A stretch of DNA of 64,000 nt from Cryptomeria japonica (Eukaryota; Streptophyta; Pinopsida; Cupressales; Cupressaceae). The translations under genes were made by a program, and so were the position numbers. Shown here piece by piece: positions 45,936-59,347 of this stretch (positions within the stretch are counted from its first letter, which is position 1; each line of letters starts with the position of its first letter). The notes under the pieces were generated by a model that was not told the origin of the DNA, made no database searches, and saw only the letters and a program-made list of their open reading frames with translations. The stretch spans positions 719,405,867 to 719,469,866 of the forward strand of contig NC_081413.1 of the NCBI RefSeq assembly GCF_030272615.1, written 5' to 3'.

Positions 45936-47611
45936 TGCCCCCCCGAAAACCCCAAATTTACTTTTTTTTTTTGTATATATTTTTTTTTATCATATGAGTC
46001 AGTTTCGAATTAACAAATTTTTTATTTTAAAAATACCCATAAACGAAATACCCAAAAACGTAAAAACCCCCATTTTTCCATTTGTTATAGTCACAACCAT
46101 TTTTTTTTTCTCTTTTTCTAGAATGTTATGGGTTTCAAAAAAAATAGAAGGGATTGATGAATAACCACCAAATCCAAACAATATTTGCAGTCCATTTTCC
46201 ACACAAAGATCCAACGAAAGCTAAGCTTTACCAATTTTCTACAATGAAACTTACTCATAGACAACAATGGAAAATCTAAAAACCAATATTGCAAGAAAGA
46301 AAAATACAAAACCCCTTTTTTTTTTTTATAAACATTTTAATCAAACTAATGAATAGATTCCTACCTCAAAACGCATTCTGGGAAGAATTTTGATGATGAG
46401 CCCAAATTTGCTACTGTAAAAATCCATCTTTTTCCAAAATCTCCCCATTTTTTTCCAAGGAAAAATAATGATCCCCCAAAAATGTTTCCCAACCTAGGTT
46501 AAAAGAATCCCCCAAAAAATTTTCCCAAGCTAGGTTAAAAGAATCCCCCTTTTTTTGACCTAATTTCTAATTTCAAATTTTAAGCATTTTTTAAAATAAA
46601 AGAAAATGAAAATGGAAATCATTCTTTTCCACTACTCAATAAATCTAACTTGTTTTTTTCTAATTAAAATTAAAATGCTTCTATCTCTTATTTAGTTTTA
46701 AATTTTAATTTCTCAATATTCATTTAGGCCTACTTTATATTTTGAAACTATTGAGTAAAGCATTTAGATTAATTTAAATTTCCAAAAATCAATCTTTTAT
46801 ACTATATCAACTTTACAAGTTAAAAATAATTTTCTTTAAATAATAAAATTTACCCTTTCTTTTCCAAAATGCAAAAGTGGTTAAATTAATTATATTTCAA
46901 ATAACTTTAAATGTTTCCTTTTTAAAAAAAATGTATAAACTAATTAAACTCGTTACTTAAAATTAACTATTAAATTAAACTCGCTACACATAATAAAGTG
47001 ATCTTTTAAATAAATGACTGATCTTATGAAGGAAACCTATTTATTTTAATTCCTGAACTACTAATGCGTAAATGAACACTTTACTTCAATTTAAATACTT
47101 AAGCTAAAATACTCCATTCCCCACACGCATGGCATGCAAACCAAGACAGTCCACCACTCACACGACATGCAACCCAAATGGAAAGAAAACCCTACAGACC
47201 ACACATGATGCTCACCTAACCATGGCTAAGGCAAGATGAAAGTTTTATGACCCCCAAATCCGAATTCTAAGGATGAAGGAGGTATACTAAACCCTGTGAA
47301 TCTTGAAAGAGATGAACCTCGCCCTAGGCGGTGTTGTACCTGCAATCTCCTGCACCCATGAATCACGCAAGCGTACATATACATATACATATTCAATGAA
47401 GGCGTTAGCTCGAGATTTATAACAAGAATTAGGAAACAACTACATTTACACAAGAATCGATGCAAAAGAACAATAATAGGTATGCACAATTATTTATATT
47501 ATCTAATCTACAACCTTGCATCACGGTTAACCAACCATTCAAGAATGCCACATAGGAAGTCAACCAAGGTCAAATGGGTTTTACAAGGCCGACTAGGGTA
47601 GGGGCATTACA

Positions 47612-47624
47612 TTCCCCCCCCCTA
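47612..47624 (-). other. Polypurine tract of element 11
   Basis: TTCCCCCCCCCTA on plus, i.e. TAGGGGGGGGGAA on minus, directly adjoining the 3' LTR. Confidence 0.85.
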
Positions 47625-50600
47625 GGCTCTGACTTACTCCTGGAAGTCGCAAGGCTACGCGGAAGTCATGCAACACGTATTAGCCCTTAAACTCAATTAA
47701 CAATTGTCAATTTGCACAAACTACTATTTTGTCAACATTTTAAAACATTATTTATAAATCCTCTATGAATGTCATTATCCCTTAGCAGAATGCATCTAAA
47801 ATCATACACGTCTTACAATATTCTAGAATTCACACACAATCATAGTAGAAAAACAAGAATTTTTCCTTCCTTTCATTACACCAATTTCTTGCATTACAAG
47901 ATATAGTCAACAGTTACCAAAATCTCTTATCAAACATGACAAGAAAACATGCCATCAAGATTAAATTCTTTCACCCATACCTCTTTTAACAACAATTTAT
48001 CGCATAGGACTAGCTTCAAAAATCAATTTCTACAACCAAGTTAACATTTCTATAACTAGGAGCAACGTAGATAACTCAATTGTTTACACTTTCCAAACAT
48101 ATAAGAACTTTTCCAATGACTATGTCCCATAACATAGTTACAAGTTAATATCATTTAAATCCATGATTACACATAATAACCATCCACAAGACTAGTTTGC
48201 ACAACACAAACGGCCACATGGGAGCATGTCTAATGCTTGGTCAAAGGTAACATATACGATCAACATCTCTATGCCTGCTCTCAGAACAAATACATGATCA
48301 TCAATATCCAACATCTCACTCAAGGGCTTGATGGTGCTAGGGTACACCATAGCAGTGCTACCTTCCATACAAGTCCCTCATGAATATCCCTTGTTGCGTA
48401 AGGTGTTTAGCCTCCAAGAGATAGTCACCACTCATAGGTAGGTAGTGGATCCTAGCTGTCTCACAGCCTCACATACCTCCATCCTCAAGGTTCCCTACGT
48501 CTACTTCCTCGTATACACTCATCCAAGACCATCTCCTACGCTCTTGGAGAGGAATTCACATTGCAACACAAGACCAGCATACGAAAACAACAAGGATAAA
48601 CCAGTTTAGCCACCAAAGTACAAAAGAATAAAGATAATAATTTTCAATTCCAATAATAAGACAAGAAAATAATTCTGGAATTGCAGCATCAAATCAAGTA
48701 AGAACAAGTTTGCAAGATCGTGGCTACACCTTCAAGGTCAAAATAAAATAAATTGCTGGCCCACAAGGAAATAAATAAATAATAAATAATAAAAGAAGAT
48801 CATAAGTGCACATTACATCACTACGTGACTAGCAGCTAGCCACCAACGAGGAAGGAAGGGACAATCGTCTAGCTATCCTAGTAGCTCATCATGTGGTGTG
48901 GACAAGTCACAAATCCGCATGGCATGGCAGTGTGCACCTCGACATCACCCTGCATCACGTTGTCACGTGGCATGGCTCTACCCTATACCTATCTATAGGC
49001 CACATGGAAATGTCTACTACATCCCGCATCGTGTCTTAGCATGGCATGGCAATACTCCAAGCGGATAGGGCACACAATGGACGTATCTCGCATGGCAGTG
49101 TACCTCACGGATAAGGCACGCATCGGTCACACCCCACATAGTGATGTTCCTCTCAGGATACTCGCCGTAAGCTAGAGGTATACATGGCTAAGGTCTACCC
49201 ACAAGTCTACCACTCTAGTCAGTTGGAAACTCATGTAAGAAAATTAACATGCCTCTCATGAAGACAAGGCAAAAGATGCTCCAATAAAATCCATCATTAT
49301 GCTCAAGAACTATCAACTATATGCTCAAAATAACGGATAGGAATAGGCTGGCACACATGAACCTTATACATCGGTTCATCACAAGGGGAAGTATTGAGTA
49401 CACCTATGTTATAGTTTCATTACAAAACTATATTTTTCCTCAAAATAGGGAAGCTAAAGTCACTTCGCGTCGACATTACTCATACGTTGTTCATACTATT
49501 CAAGGAATGGTGACTTCTACTACTACCCCTTCACATACTGACTTATCAACAACCCGTGGGTTGGCACTCAATGTGGAAACAAATAAGAAACATCACATAG
49601 ATAGGTATGGTTTCCCATACTCATAAGCAAACATATTCCCCATGGTTGATTACTTCACCATCCCATGGGCACACATAGCAAGTACGGGTTTCTTACAACA
49701 CACACAGAATAGCACCATTACTGGTTCAGTCACAATTACGGGGAGTACTTCTCAATACGCTATCATCTACTTAAGGGAAGTTTTAATTATGTTTTTCACA
49801 TGAATCACTACATAAAGTTTACTCTAGATACACGTACTGAAATTCTCAACAATTCAAATTTACACAAGGAAATAACGTCATTCCGATATCTTTCTCAAAT
49901 TCCACTAAGCAATTTCATTCACATTACTAACTATTCAATTTTCTTTTCCAAGGCAAAAACTTTCCTCATTCAATTAGAAGTCCAAGCAACCATACAACTT
50001 CATATGCATTATAAAAAAAAATTTCTCTTAAATCACTGCATTCTTAATAGTATTTCAAAACAACAAATTTTATAATTTAGGCAAGAGGAGGAAGAGAGTT
50101 GGAAATTCAACTATTCCCTACGAATACACAAGATCAACAAGATCACACTATATGCTCGGATATAAGTCTATCCTTTTAGTTGCACGGTTTTCATTTCGCT
50201 ATCTCTTAGGAGGGTGCCAAAGCAACCTAACATGACATTTCTAATCATTATTGTTGCACTATAATGTTCTAGTTTTCCGATCAAGAATTCAAGACAAACA
50301 ATTTTTTTTGTAATACAAGTCTTCTTGAGAACAATAACTATACGTAATACAATACAATAATACATCAAGCCTAACATTGAAAATTCATAATACGACAAGG
50401 AGGTAAATGAAGAGCTATCTACTAGATATTACACATTTAATGCATACAAATTAACAAGTCTTTCATTTACTCTTTCTTAAACACAATAAGGCAATTATCT
50501 ATATCCAAAGCAAGTTAAATGGTGCGTCACTTAATAGGTCCTAAATCCCACTAGTTGAATAAGCACATAAAACAATCTTTTAAGGAACACATTAATACAC

Positions 50601-51380
50601 TCCAAAAGCTACTATAACATGTTCTCTTTTGGTATTCCTTCCACAACAAGCAATTTTCACAAAATCAACTATGCGCATTTTAATGCACCTTACTTAAGAT
50701 GGAATTTAGTTATATTACTCCTACCAAGCACATGGAGAATCCTTAATGCAAACATACAATTTTCTATCGTTACCCAAAATTAACTTCCAAACCAAAACCC
50801 TTTCACTATCTAAAACACATAAGCATTATAAGGCTCACACAAGGGCTCAAGAAATATCATCCTTTCTCTTGCAATAAGAAAACTTAATTAAGAGATAATT
50901 ACCCATATCAACATCACTATAATCTCTAGAGAGAGAGAAAAGGAAGAGTCATAATCATTCAATTTACTACATAATAAGAATTAATATTTGCCATACTAGT
51001 CTTTCAAGTGGACATTCATTAAGATAGATCATAACCATGACAAGCACATATCGTACTTTTAGATCCAAGATATTACCAACCAACCCAGATGGATTAGTCA
51101 AAAGAGTAAAACAAATAAAAAATGAAGGTACATACGACTCCCTTTTAGAGTAAGAGAAATCACAGACCAAGACCTCAATAAGTAGACAAAACACCTATAA
51201 TCATTCCCAAAACACCCACATCAAGAAGGTGAAAACAAGGTGTGAACACATGCATTACACACAAGTAGGGTTTGTTCAACCGCACCCTCACATCAAGGAG
51301 GACAAGCATACAATATAAGGTAGACACACACACACCAACTAAAGGCACAAGTGAAACCAGAGATCCCAGTGTTGCAACAT
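47625..51380 (-). other. Gene-less interior of element 11
   Basis: About 3.75 kb. Only short, unremarkable frames; nothing resembles gag or pol. 48890-49180 has repeated catggcatgg / gcatggcagtg words with higher GC. The rest is AT-rich, A/C-biased on plus. Confidence 0.7.
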
Positions 51381-51395
51381 GGGCTTTGATACCAA
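51381..51395 (-). other. Primer binding site of element 11
   Basis: Minus strand TTGGTATCAAAGCCC, close to the initiator-Met tRNA complement with one mismatch (A for G), one base from the LTR. Confidence 0.75.
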
Positions 51396-51724
51396 GTGTA
51401 ATGCCCCGCCAGGAAACCCCAAAGGGTTTAAGTTAAAAACACTCAAATAGAGTGTAAATATTTTTTTTTTATAATAATAATAATTACGAGTGTTAATAAT
51501 AAGTTACAACATTAAGATAATTTGGAGTTATCTAAAACTTAGATAACACAGCGGAAGACTAAACGAACCTAAAGAGTTTCCCAACGTGATTACATATCCT
51601 TACACCTAACTCAACTCGCGACTATCGATCCAATTAAGCTAGATATCTTAATTACATGTTAATACTTAAGACATGGATATATATTATGTTCGATAAATTG
51701 ACATCATAGAATTTTAGGAAGCAT

Positions 51725-52567
51725 TCATTTATTTAGAATGGATAGGAGGCCAACACGAGGTTATTTACTCAATGCACTTTAAAACATAATTAATTTAAGA
51801 GGCCACCCATTAAGGTACAATGCGACTAATATAACGAAGTTCATTCAATTGGGTTTAAGGTAACCACCCACGATTGATATCATCCTTTATAATTAAAAGT
51901 ATGGCTAATAAGATGAGATTCATTCATTAAGGATTAAACTACAATTAATAGAGTGAGGTTCCTTCATTCGATTTTAAGCATAACCAACTAATGAGTCGTA
52001 GTTCTTTTATGGAAGATAAAATGTAAGTAGCCATAGCGTTCTTTCATTGGAGTGAAAATAATGCTAATAGATGGAGCTCAATTCATTAAGGTTAAAATGT
52101 ATTAGGAACACATGAGTTCATCCCTTTAATTAAAATATAGTTAGCAAGATGATATTCATTCTTACAGGATTAAAATATAAGTACATAGTGACATTCATCC
52201 TTTAGGATTAAAATATAACTAACTTAATGTGTGTCACTCTTTTTAGTCACAATAAAGTTAATATGAAGAGATACATTTGCTAAGATTAAGATATAAACAA
52301 CTAATTGAATCCTTCCCCTTTCAATTCAATTTTAGCTAATCATAAAGAAATTTATTTAATAGGGTTATAATATGGATAACTAGTTGAGTTCACCCAATTA
52401 TCAAATTAATCTGGTAAGGATTATTTGTTAAGATTAAAACATAGATAACTAAATAAATTCATCCAATATAGTGAAATATAATTAGCATGGCGATACTCAT
52501 TTACTAAGATAAAAAGGTAAATACCTATATGATGTTCATCCTTTAAATTTCAAATTTAGAAATTATG
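51725..52567. repeat. Degenerate ~38-bp tandem array in LTR of element 11 (right copy)
   Basis: Counterpart of 43498-44340, nearly identical unit by unit. Confidence 0.75.
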
Positions 52568-53944
52568 ACATTAATTCTAACTTTGTTACCCATTCACATT
52601 CGTTCAATTTACCAACTTATATCAAGCTAAAACAATAATGGTAACCTAGCGAGATTCTTTCCACTATTACTTCTTTTAATTAACATAAACAAAATACTTT
52701 TCCATAATCATAATTACAATGTTTTATGAACCTAATTACTACATTTATAAAGATGACTAATTTTATGCACTTTGATTTAGCTTCATTAAATTCCCATTAT
52801 ACACTTATGAAAAGCAACCATACATGATAACTTAAAGTATGAAATAAAAGAGACAAGGCATCACATAACACGAATATGATCTCGAAGTTCACCCCTAGAG
52901 GGCTACATCTCCGGGTCTGCTCAACTGCAAGACCCCTCTGGCATTTAATATCGTTAGGAATACATAATTTACATGTCTTTTACATCTTTGCCACTTAGGT
53001 GAACACAACCAATATGCAACAACCACCTCAGTCGATAATTACATAATGATCCCTTTTGAAGCGGATCCTACTGAATACATCAAAGCAAAAACAAGGATTT
53101 CTTAACTGTCGGTACCCTAATTGGAGACCTGACTGACTATGACCAAACAAAAGCAACCAGACGACAGGGACCCAACATACCTATCAAGGACGTGCTATTA
53201 TTATAGACATAATGATTACCAAAATAATAAGCCATGTTCAAGCGCTAATGGGTAAATACAGTCTTTTCTCAAGTTGGCTTAAGCATCTAAATAGATTATT
53301 TAATCCTTAGATAAACATTAATGACAAGTTGGTTTTACAACAATAATCTAGCCCCTTCTCTAACTACACAAAAATTACCCTTTTACTATAAAGAACAAAA
53401 TACATTAAGAGTAAATGAAGAAATAGAAAAATCATTTCCGAGCTAAATTAAGCTTCTATTGCATACATTTAAAAATTAAAGACTAATACCACCATTCGAT
53501 TTACTCATTATCATCTAAACATGAGTCCCAATATTTTCCCTCTTAAATGAAATAAAAATTAAATACAACATTTCAACATTTGTAAATATAATGAAAGTCA
53601 TTACTATATCGAATTCCAAAAATCAATATATATAATTAATAATATATGCTAAATAGAGGTTATCTATATTAGCATATATTTTAATATATATATTTATCCT
53701 CTTTTTTTTAAAAAAAATTATTTACTAAAATAAAAGTCTCAACTCATATTTATAATACAAAATATTACTTAAAATAAATTTATATTAATAAGCATTCCCC
53801 TTATTTTTTGTATACAATGAAAACTCCAAAATCAAGTTTTAACTTTACATAAAGTACTAAATAATATTAAAAAAAAAAAAACAATTAAAAATTAGTGGAC
53901 GGCCAAACCCTACGCGGCGAAACCCTAGGGCGGTCGTGCCCTAG

Positions 53945-54168
53945 CCGAAGAGGCTGCAGCCTCCACGGAGGACGCAGGCCCCTCGGCCCCCACCTACAGT
54001 GGAGACGAGGGTACTGCGGCCATCGTGGTTGTCACAGGCCCTTCGGCTCCCCACACAGTGGAGCCGGGAGGAGCTGCGGCCTCCATGGGAGACGCAGTCC
54101 CCTCGAGCCCCCACTGTGTGTGGGCACCGAGTGGAGCTGCGGCGACGCCGCGGGGAGGGGCAGGTTGA
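53945..54168. repeat. GC-rich ~60-bp tandem repeat in LTR of element 11 (right copy)
   Basis: Counterpart of 45700-45935, same number of units. Confidence 0.75.
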
Positions 54169-56353
54169 GCTTCGGCTCCCCCCCCCAAAAACCCCAAATT
54201 TACTTTTTTTTTTGTTTATCTTTTTTTTGTATTTTTTTTTTTTTTTTCATATGAGTCAGTTTCAACTTAACAATTTTTTTCTTTTTTAAATACCCATAAA
54301 CGAAATACCCAAAAACGTAAAAACCCCCATTTTTCCATTTGTTACAGTCTCAAACATTTTTTTTTTCTCTTTTTCTAGAATGTTATGGGTTTCAAAAAAA
54401 ATAGAAGGGATTGATGAATAACCACCAAATCCAAATAGTATTTGCAGTCCATTTTCCACACAAAGATCCAACAAAAGCTAAGCTTTACCAATTCTCTACA
54501 ATGAAACTTACTCATAGACAACAATGGAAAATTTGAAAACCAATATTGCAAAAAAGAAAAATACAAAACCCCTCCGTTTTTTTTATAAACATTTTAATCA
54601 AACTGATAAATAGATTCCTACCTCAAAACGCATTCCGGGAAGAATTTTGATGATGAGCCCAAATCTGCTGCTGTAAAAATCCATCTTTTTCCAAAATCTC
54701 CCCATTTTTTTTTCCAAGGAAAAATAATGATCCCCCAAAATTTTTTCCCAACCTAGGTTAAAAGAATCCGCCCAAAATTTTTCCCAACCTGGGTTAAAAG
54801 AATCCCCCTTTTTTTGACCTAATTTCTAATTTTGAATTTTAAGCATTTTTTAAAATAAAAGAAAATGAAAATGGAAATCATTCTTTTCCACTACTCAATA
54901 AATCTAACTCGTTTTTTTCTAATTAAAATTAAAATGCTTCTATCTCTTATTTAGTTTTAAATTTTAATTTCTCGATATTAATTTAGGCCTACTTTATATT
55001 TCAAAACTATTGACGAGGGTAAAGTATTTAGATTAATTTAAATTTCCAAAAATCAATCTTTTATACTATATCAACTTTACAAGTTAAAAATAATTTTCTT
55101 TAAATAATAAAATTTACCCTTTCTTTTCCAAAATGCAAAAGTGGTTAAATTAATTATATTTCAAATAACTTTAAATGTTTCATTTTTAAAACAAACGTAT
55201 AAACTAATTAAACTCATTACTTAAAATTAACTATTAAATTAAACTCGCTACACATAATAAAGCGATCTTTTAAATAAATGACTGATCTTATGAAGGAAAC
55301 CTGTTTATTTTAATTCCTCAACTACTAATGCGTAAATGAACACTTTAATTCAATTTAAATACTTAAGCTAAAATACTCCATTCCCCACACGCATGGCACA
55401 CAAACCAAGAAAGTCCACCACTCACACGACACGCAACCCAAATGGAAAGAAAACCCTACAGACCACACACAACGCTCACCTGACCATGGCTAAGGCAAGA
55501 CAAGAATCTTATGACCCCCAAATCCGAATTCTAAGGATGAAGGAGGTATACTCAACCCTGTGAATCCCGAAAGAGATGAACCTCGCTCTAGGCGGTGTTG
55601 TACCTGCAATCTCCTGCACCCATGAATCACGCAAGCGTACATATACATATACATATTCAATGAAGGCGTTAGCTCAAGATTTATAACAAGAATTAGGAAA
55701 CAACTACATTTACACAAGAATCGATGCAAAAGCACAATAATAGGTATGCACAATTATTTATATTATCTAATCTACAACCTTGCATCACGGTTAACCAACC
55801 ATTCAAGAATGCCACATAGGAAGTCAACCAAGGTCAAACGGGTTTTACAAGGTTGACTAGGGTAGGGGTATTACAAATCAGTTTTATCACAAACTTAACT
55901 CAAACACAATTTCAGATCTAATAATTAATAGTGAAAGCATAAATCAACACCACATCAACAACACACATAACACCAATATTTTTGACGTGGAAGACTCACT
56001 TAAGGGAAAAACCATAGTAAACACATCCACAATGAGATGATACCCTATTAGGAGTATATGAAATATTACAATGGGGAATGCACATGCATCCAGACACACT
56101 ACCTAGAGCTCCCTGATCAAAACAAGAGGGGCTACAACCCTAGGGAAGGTTCACTGCCTTACATGAAGACTCATTGTCTTATAATAACATTTGGATAACA
56201 TCTGGAGGATCATGAACTGATGAAATAGTATCTCCTCATGCTGAAGTACAGTTATGGTTAAGCACACAACACTCAATCTTTTGTTTCGCACTTCTTCACA
56301 CTTCTACTCTAATACTGAATGATCATTACATTATTCACTCATAGCATACCTCA

Positions 56354-57726
56354 TATGTATGCTAAAATTCATCATTAAATTCAACTAGAAATAGAGGGAA
56401 ATCATGAATCCCTATTCTAATCAAAGAATCCTAAAACAAAGTCAATGAAATGATACAAGCAAGCAAATAGAAAATAGGAATGTAAAATAAATCAATTAAT
56501 TCTCCCTATTCCATGACTACATATAGCTTTCATTGTTCTTCTCTTCTTTGTGGTATGATGACTCTTAGATATTGTGCTGGCAACTTGCAAATGATACAAA
56601 GTTTCAAAGTTCATGATTGTTGAAAATGGAGATTGAATGCTCAATTTATAGATTTTTGGGTGAGATTCATTGAGAGGTGGAACAAATTGATCAAGAGGTG
56701 GAATTCAAGTGAGCTCATATGTTGATTGATAGTTGAACTGCTGATTTGGAGGTGGAACAGAATAGATTGAATAGATTAATGAGTTAACTGATTGAGAAAA
56801 AAGTTGATTGAAAGATGAAAAAGAATGATTGGAGGATAATTAAAGAGTGATGTAATTAATCAATTATTTGAAAAGATCAATTAAAATAGATTGAATAGTT
56901 AACTGATTAAAAGCTTTTTGGAAAAAAGCAAAGTGGAAGATAGAAATAGAGATTGAAAAGATAATTAATTTAATTAATTAATTAATTGAATTAATTAATT
57001 TACCATGTGCTTGCACTTTGACTTTGATTTTCAATTTAATCTTTGCATGAGATTTAATTCAAATATTAAATTTATTTCAAATTCAATTTGTTATTTGAAT
57101 ATATTTAGAACTTGACTTTGGAATTCAATTTGATCTTTGAAATCATGCACATGTATTTGAAATTAGAAGAAATTAGAAGAATCTGAATTTGAATTTGGAA
57201 TTTGAATTAGAAGAATTAATTTAATTAAATGAAATTAGAAGAATTAATGAAATTAAACGAAATTAGAAGAATTAATGAAATTAAATGAAATTAGAAGAAT
57301 TAATTAGTTAATTAAATAATTTAAAGAAACTATTTAAATATTTAGAAATTGAATTTAATTAAATAATAAAGATTATTTAAATTAAATAATTATAATTATA
57401 ATTAATTAAATAATTAATATTTAATTAATATTTAGAAAAGGGTTAATGATTAATTGAATAGAGATAAAAATTGAAAATGAATTTATTTAAATAATAAAGA
57501 TTATTTAAATTGAGGATTAAAAATCACAATCAATTAAATAATAAATATTTAATTAACATTAGAAAATGGTTTAAACGATGACAGAATTAAAAATAGAATA
57601 ATTAGTAAGATGATGAGGAAATATGAAATTAGAAGAATAAGATTAATTAACTTAATTAAACAATTATTTAACTAATTTAAACAAATAATTAGTACATGAT
57701 TAATGAGATATTTTTAGGTGTCTACA
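56354..57726. repeat. Probable solo LTR of another family (element 12) inside element 10
   Basis: Flanked by CCTCA on both sides (56349-56353 and 57727-57731), begins TATGTATGC and ends GGTGTCTACA. 1.37 kb, extremely AT-rich, no gene. Its ends are TA...CA rather than TG...CA, which fits a single C-to-T type change. Orientation unknown; read on minus it starts TGTAGACACC. Confidence 0.55.
57210..57293. repeat. 28-bp tandem repeat, three units
   Basis: GAAGAATTAAT(GA/TT)AATTAAA... repeated at 57210, 57238 and 57266. Part of a wider AATT-rich region (56940-57560). Confidence 0.8.
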
Positions 57727-58565
57727 CCTCACACAATGATTATTACATTCATTTATACATGACATCAACCTATATTTCAAGGTTGGCTCAATACACATTA
57801 CCTAATTATAAAATATAATCATACATGCTATAATATCATATGCAGACAAATACAATGTTGGCTAAGACATATTATGGACCTAAACCACCACCGCAAATAT
57901 GAAACACCTCCAATAATTATGCCTCGAACATCCACAACATGCTACAATCATGTCGGCCAAGAACATGAAGAACACCACCGAACTGAAGATAATCATGAAT
58001 AATACACATAATGATCAATGCAGACTATCAACAAAAATAGGACATGATCTAGAAACATCCACAAGAAAAGTGAATCACACCACAACATTTGTACCAACAC
58101 AAAATACAAGAATCATCATCATCACTACACTGTAGCTCAAGAACACCAACACAACTGGCTGTCAAACTAAAAGATTCACGTGTGGACCTCCAAATCATGA
58201 ACCATCTAAATTGAGGACACATATGAATGTCCCAATTACATCCCACACATCCACAACCAAAGATATTACAATTCCAGAGCAATTAATATCAAGATACTGA
58301 ATACTAAACAACACTGAACATAGAATAACCAATCACAATACCGTATCTCATAACTCAATCAAATCATCATGCAGACCTCTAAAACTTCTGCTGAATCAAC
58401 TAGAGATAAGTATCTCAAAACCCCTTAGTACACATCAACTCATTTGCAACATACTGGCAAAACCAAATCACTTAATATGACTGCAATACTAAAACACACA
58501 GAGGAATATGTTGACATCAATGACAATAGATCACTCAATCAATCCACTAGCACATTATCTCAACA

Positions 58566-58854
58566 GTTGCTTCATGTTGCACTCAAGTACATTGGATGAA
58601 ACAAAAATTCAAGGATATTGGTATGATGTTTGATGAGCTAATATAAATAATGTGTGATAATAAAAGTGCAATAAATATCTCTAAGAATATGGTACTGCAT
58701 TCCAGAATAAAACGTATTTCTATTTGGTATCATTTCTTAAGGGAGAAGGTATTGGATAATGAAGTAAAACTTGAATATGTACCTACAAAAGAAAAATTTA
58801 TAGATATCTTTATGAAGGCTTTATGCAAAGATACTTTTGAGTATCTTCGGTAGA
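58566..58854 (+). pseudogene. copia RNase H, second part (element 9)
   Basis: ASCCTQVHWMKQ, then MCDNKSAINISKNMVLHSR and HFLREKV, then a KALCKDTFEYLR end: the C-terminal half of copia RNase H with its conserved CDN..AI.I motif. TAG at 58852-58854 ends pol. One internal stop occurs near 58640. It continues from 43155. Confidence 0.85.
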
Positions 58855-58865
58855 TGTTGGGGGTC

Positions 58866-58870
58866 ATATC
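58866..58870. repeat. Target-site duplication ATATC (left) of element 13
   Basis: ATATC here and at 63045-63049. Confidence 0.9.
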
Positions 58871-59334
58871 TATTGGTGTAAATAATTATTCATCTTGGAT
58901 ATTATTACACTTACTTAAGTTTACTTAGGAAATGCATTTCATAGTAGTTTGGGTATGAGACACTTGGGTGTTTGTGCCACATTGGGATAGTGTGTGTAGG
59001 AGAATCTCCACCTTTTATGGTGTGATCTTGTTGTTACACTCCACATTCAGTGGGTGATCCACCTCATGTGGGATATTATATTGTTTCTCCTACCTACCCA
59101 CACCTATTTCCTACCTACCCTTGTTTCTTATTGAGCCACATGTCATGTTTGTGTGCTCACATATTCATATAGGCTTGCCTATATAAGGAGGCTCATATTT
59201 ATTGTATGAAACAACGATTAATGATCCAGTTGATCAGTATTTTCATCTTGATAGAATACAATTTATTTCTATCATATATTTTGTCTCTCTTATTTATGCT
59301 TTCCATTGCCTCTTGATCTTGGCAAAATCTCACA
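58871..59334 (+). repeat. 5' LTR of element 13 (464 bp)
   Basis: TATTGGTGTAAAT...AAATCTCACA; the first TG is TA in this copy. Confidence 0.93.
59180..59188 (+). promoter_or_regulatory. TATA box of element 13 LTR
   Basis: CTATATAAG in both LTRs (second copy near 62890), at a typical U3/R position. Confidence 0.6.
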
Positions 59335-59347
59335 TAGTATCAGAGCC
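59335..59347 (+). other. Primer binding site of element 13
   Basis: TAGTATCAGAGCC, one mismatch to the initiator-Met tRNA complement, directly after the LTR. Confidence 0.82.

Larger units (their letters stand above)
43170..47611 (-). repeat. 3' LTR of element 11 (4,442 bp)
   Basis: Starts TGTGATGCCCC and ends GGGGCATTACA. It contains a degenerate tandem array (43498-44340), long AT-rich tracts (45300-45660) and a GC-rich repeat island (45700-45935). No ORF worth naming. Confidence 0.93.
43170..55875 (-). mobile_element. Giant-LTR non-autonomous element (LARD-like), 12,706 bp (element 11)
   Basis: LTRs 43170-47611 (4,442 bp) and 51397-55875 (4,479 bp), duplication AATCA, primer site 51381-51395, polypurine tract 47612-47624. 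The interior (47612-51396, 3,785 bp) contains no convincing ORF. These proportions match the published description of large retrotransposon derivatives in cereals (LTRs ~4.5 kb, interior ~3.5 kb without genes). LTR ends are the inverted repeat TGTAATGCCCC / GGGGCATTACA. Element orientation is minus. The LTRs are very similar, so it is one of the younger insertions. Confidence 0.93.
51397..55875 (-). repeat. 5' LTR of element 11 (4,479 bp)
   Basis: Starts TGTAATGCCCC, ends GGGGTATTACA. Same internal structure as the left LTR, with a small number of substitutions and short indels, such as an extra ACGCGGCGAAACCCT-type segment before the GC-rich island and a GACGAGGGT insertion near 55012. Confidence 0.93.
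55876..58565 (-). repeat. Probable solo copia-type LTR (element 10), main part
   Basis: Continues the LTR begun at 43156: TTTTTGACGTGG...AAGGGAAAAACC and ACCTAGAGCTC motifs match the LTRs of elements 4 and 8. Near its right end ATGTTGACATCAATGACAA, then ends CTCAACA, and the interrupted RNase H resumes at 58566. No interior sequence was found, hence solo LTR. It hosts a further insertion, 56354-57726. Confidence 0.7.

Noticed and set aside
47226..47489. 87-aa minus ORF in the giant LTR (also 55490-55753)
   Set aside because: Conserved between the two LTRs only because they are recent duplicates; hydrophobic low-information sequence with no family resemblance.
49321..49626. 101-aa ORF in the interior of element 11
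   Set aside because: Isolated, no recognisable motif, typical of chance frames in a 3.8-kb region.
53895..54289. Arg/Gly/Pro-rich ORFs over the GC-rich island (also 45758-45997)
   Set aside because: They arise from the GC-rich ~60-bp repeat, overlap in several frames and both strands, and run into T homopolymers; no sign of a real protein.
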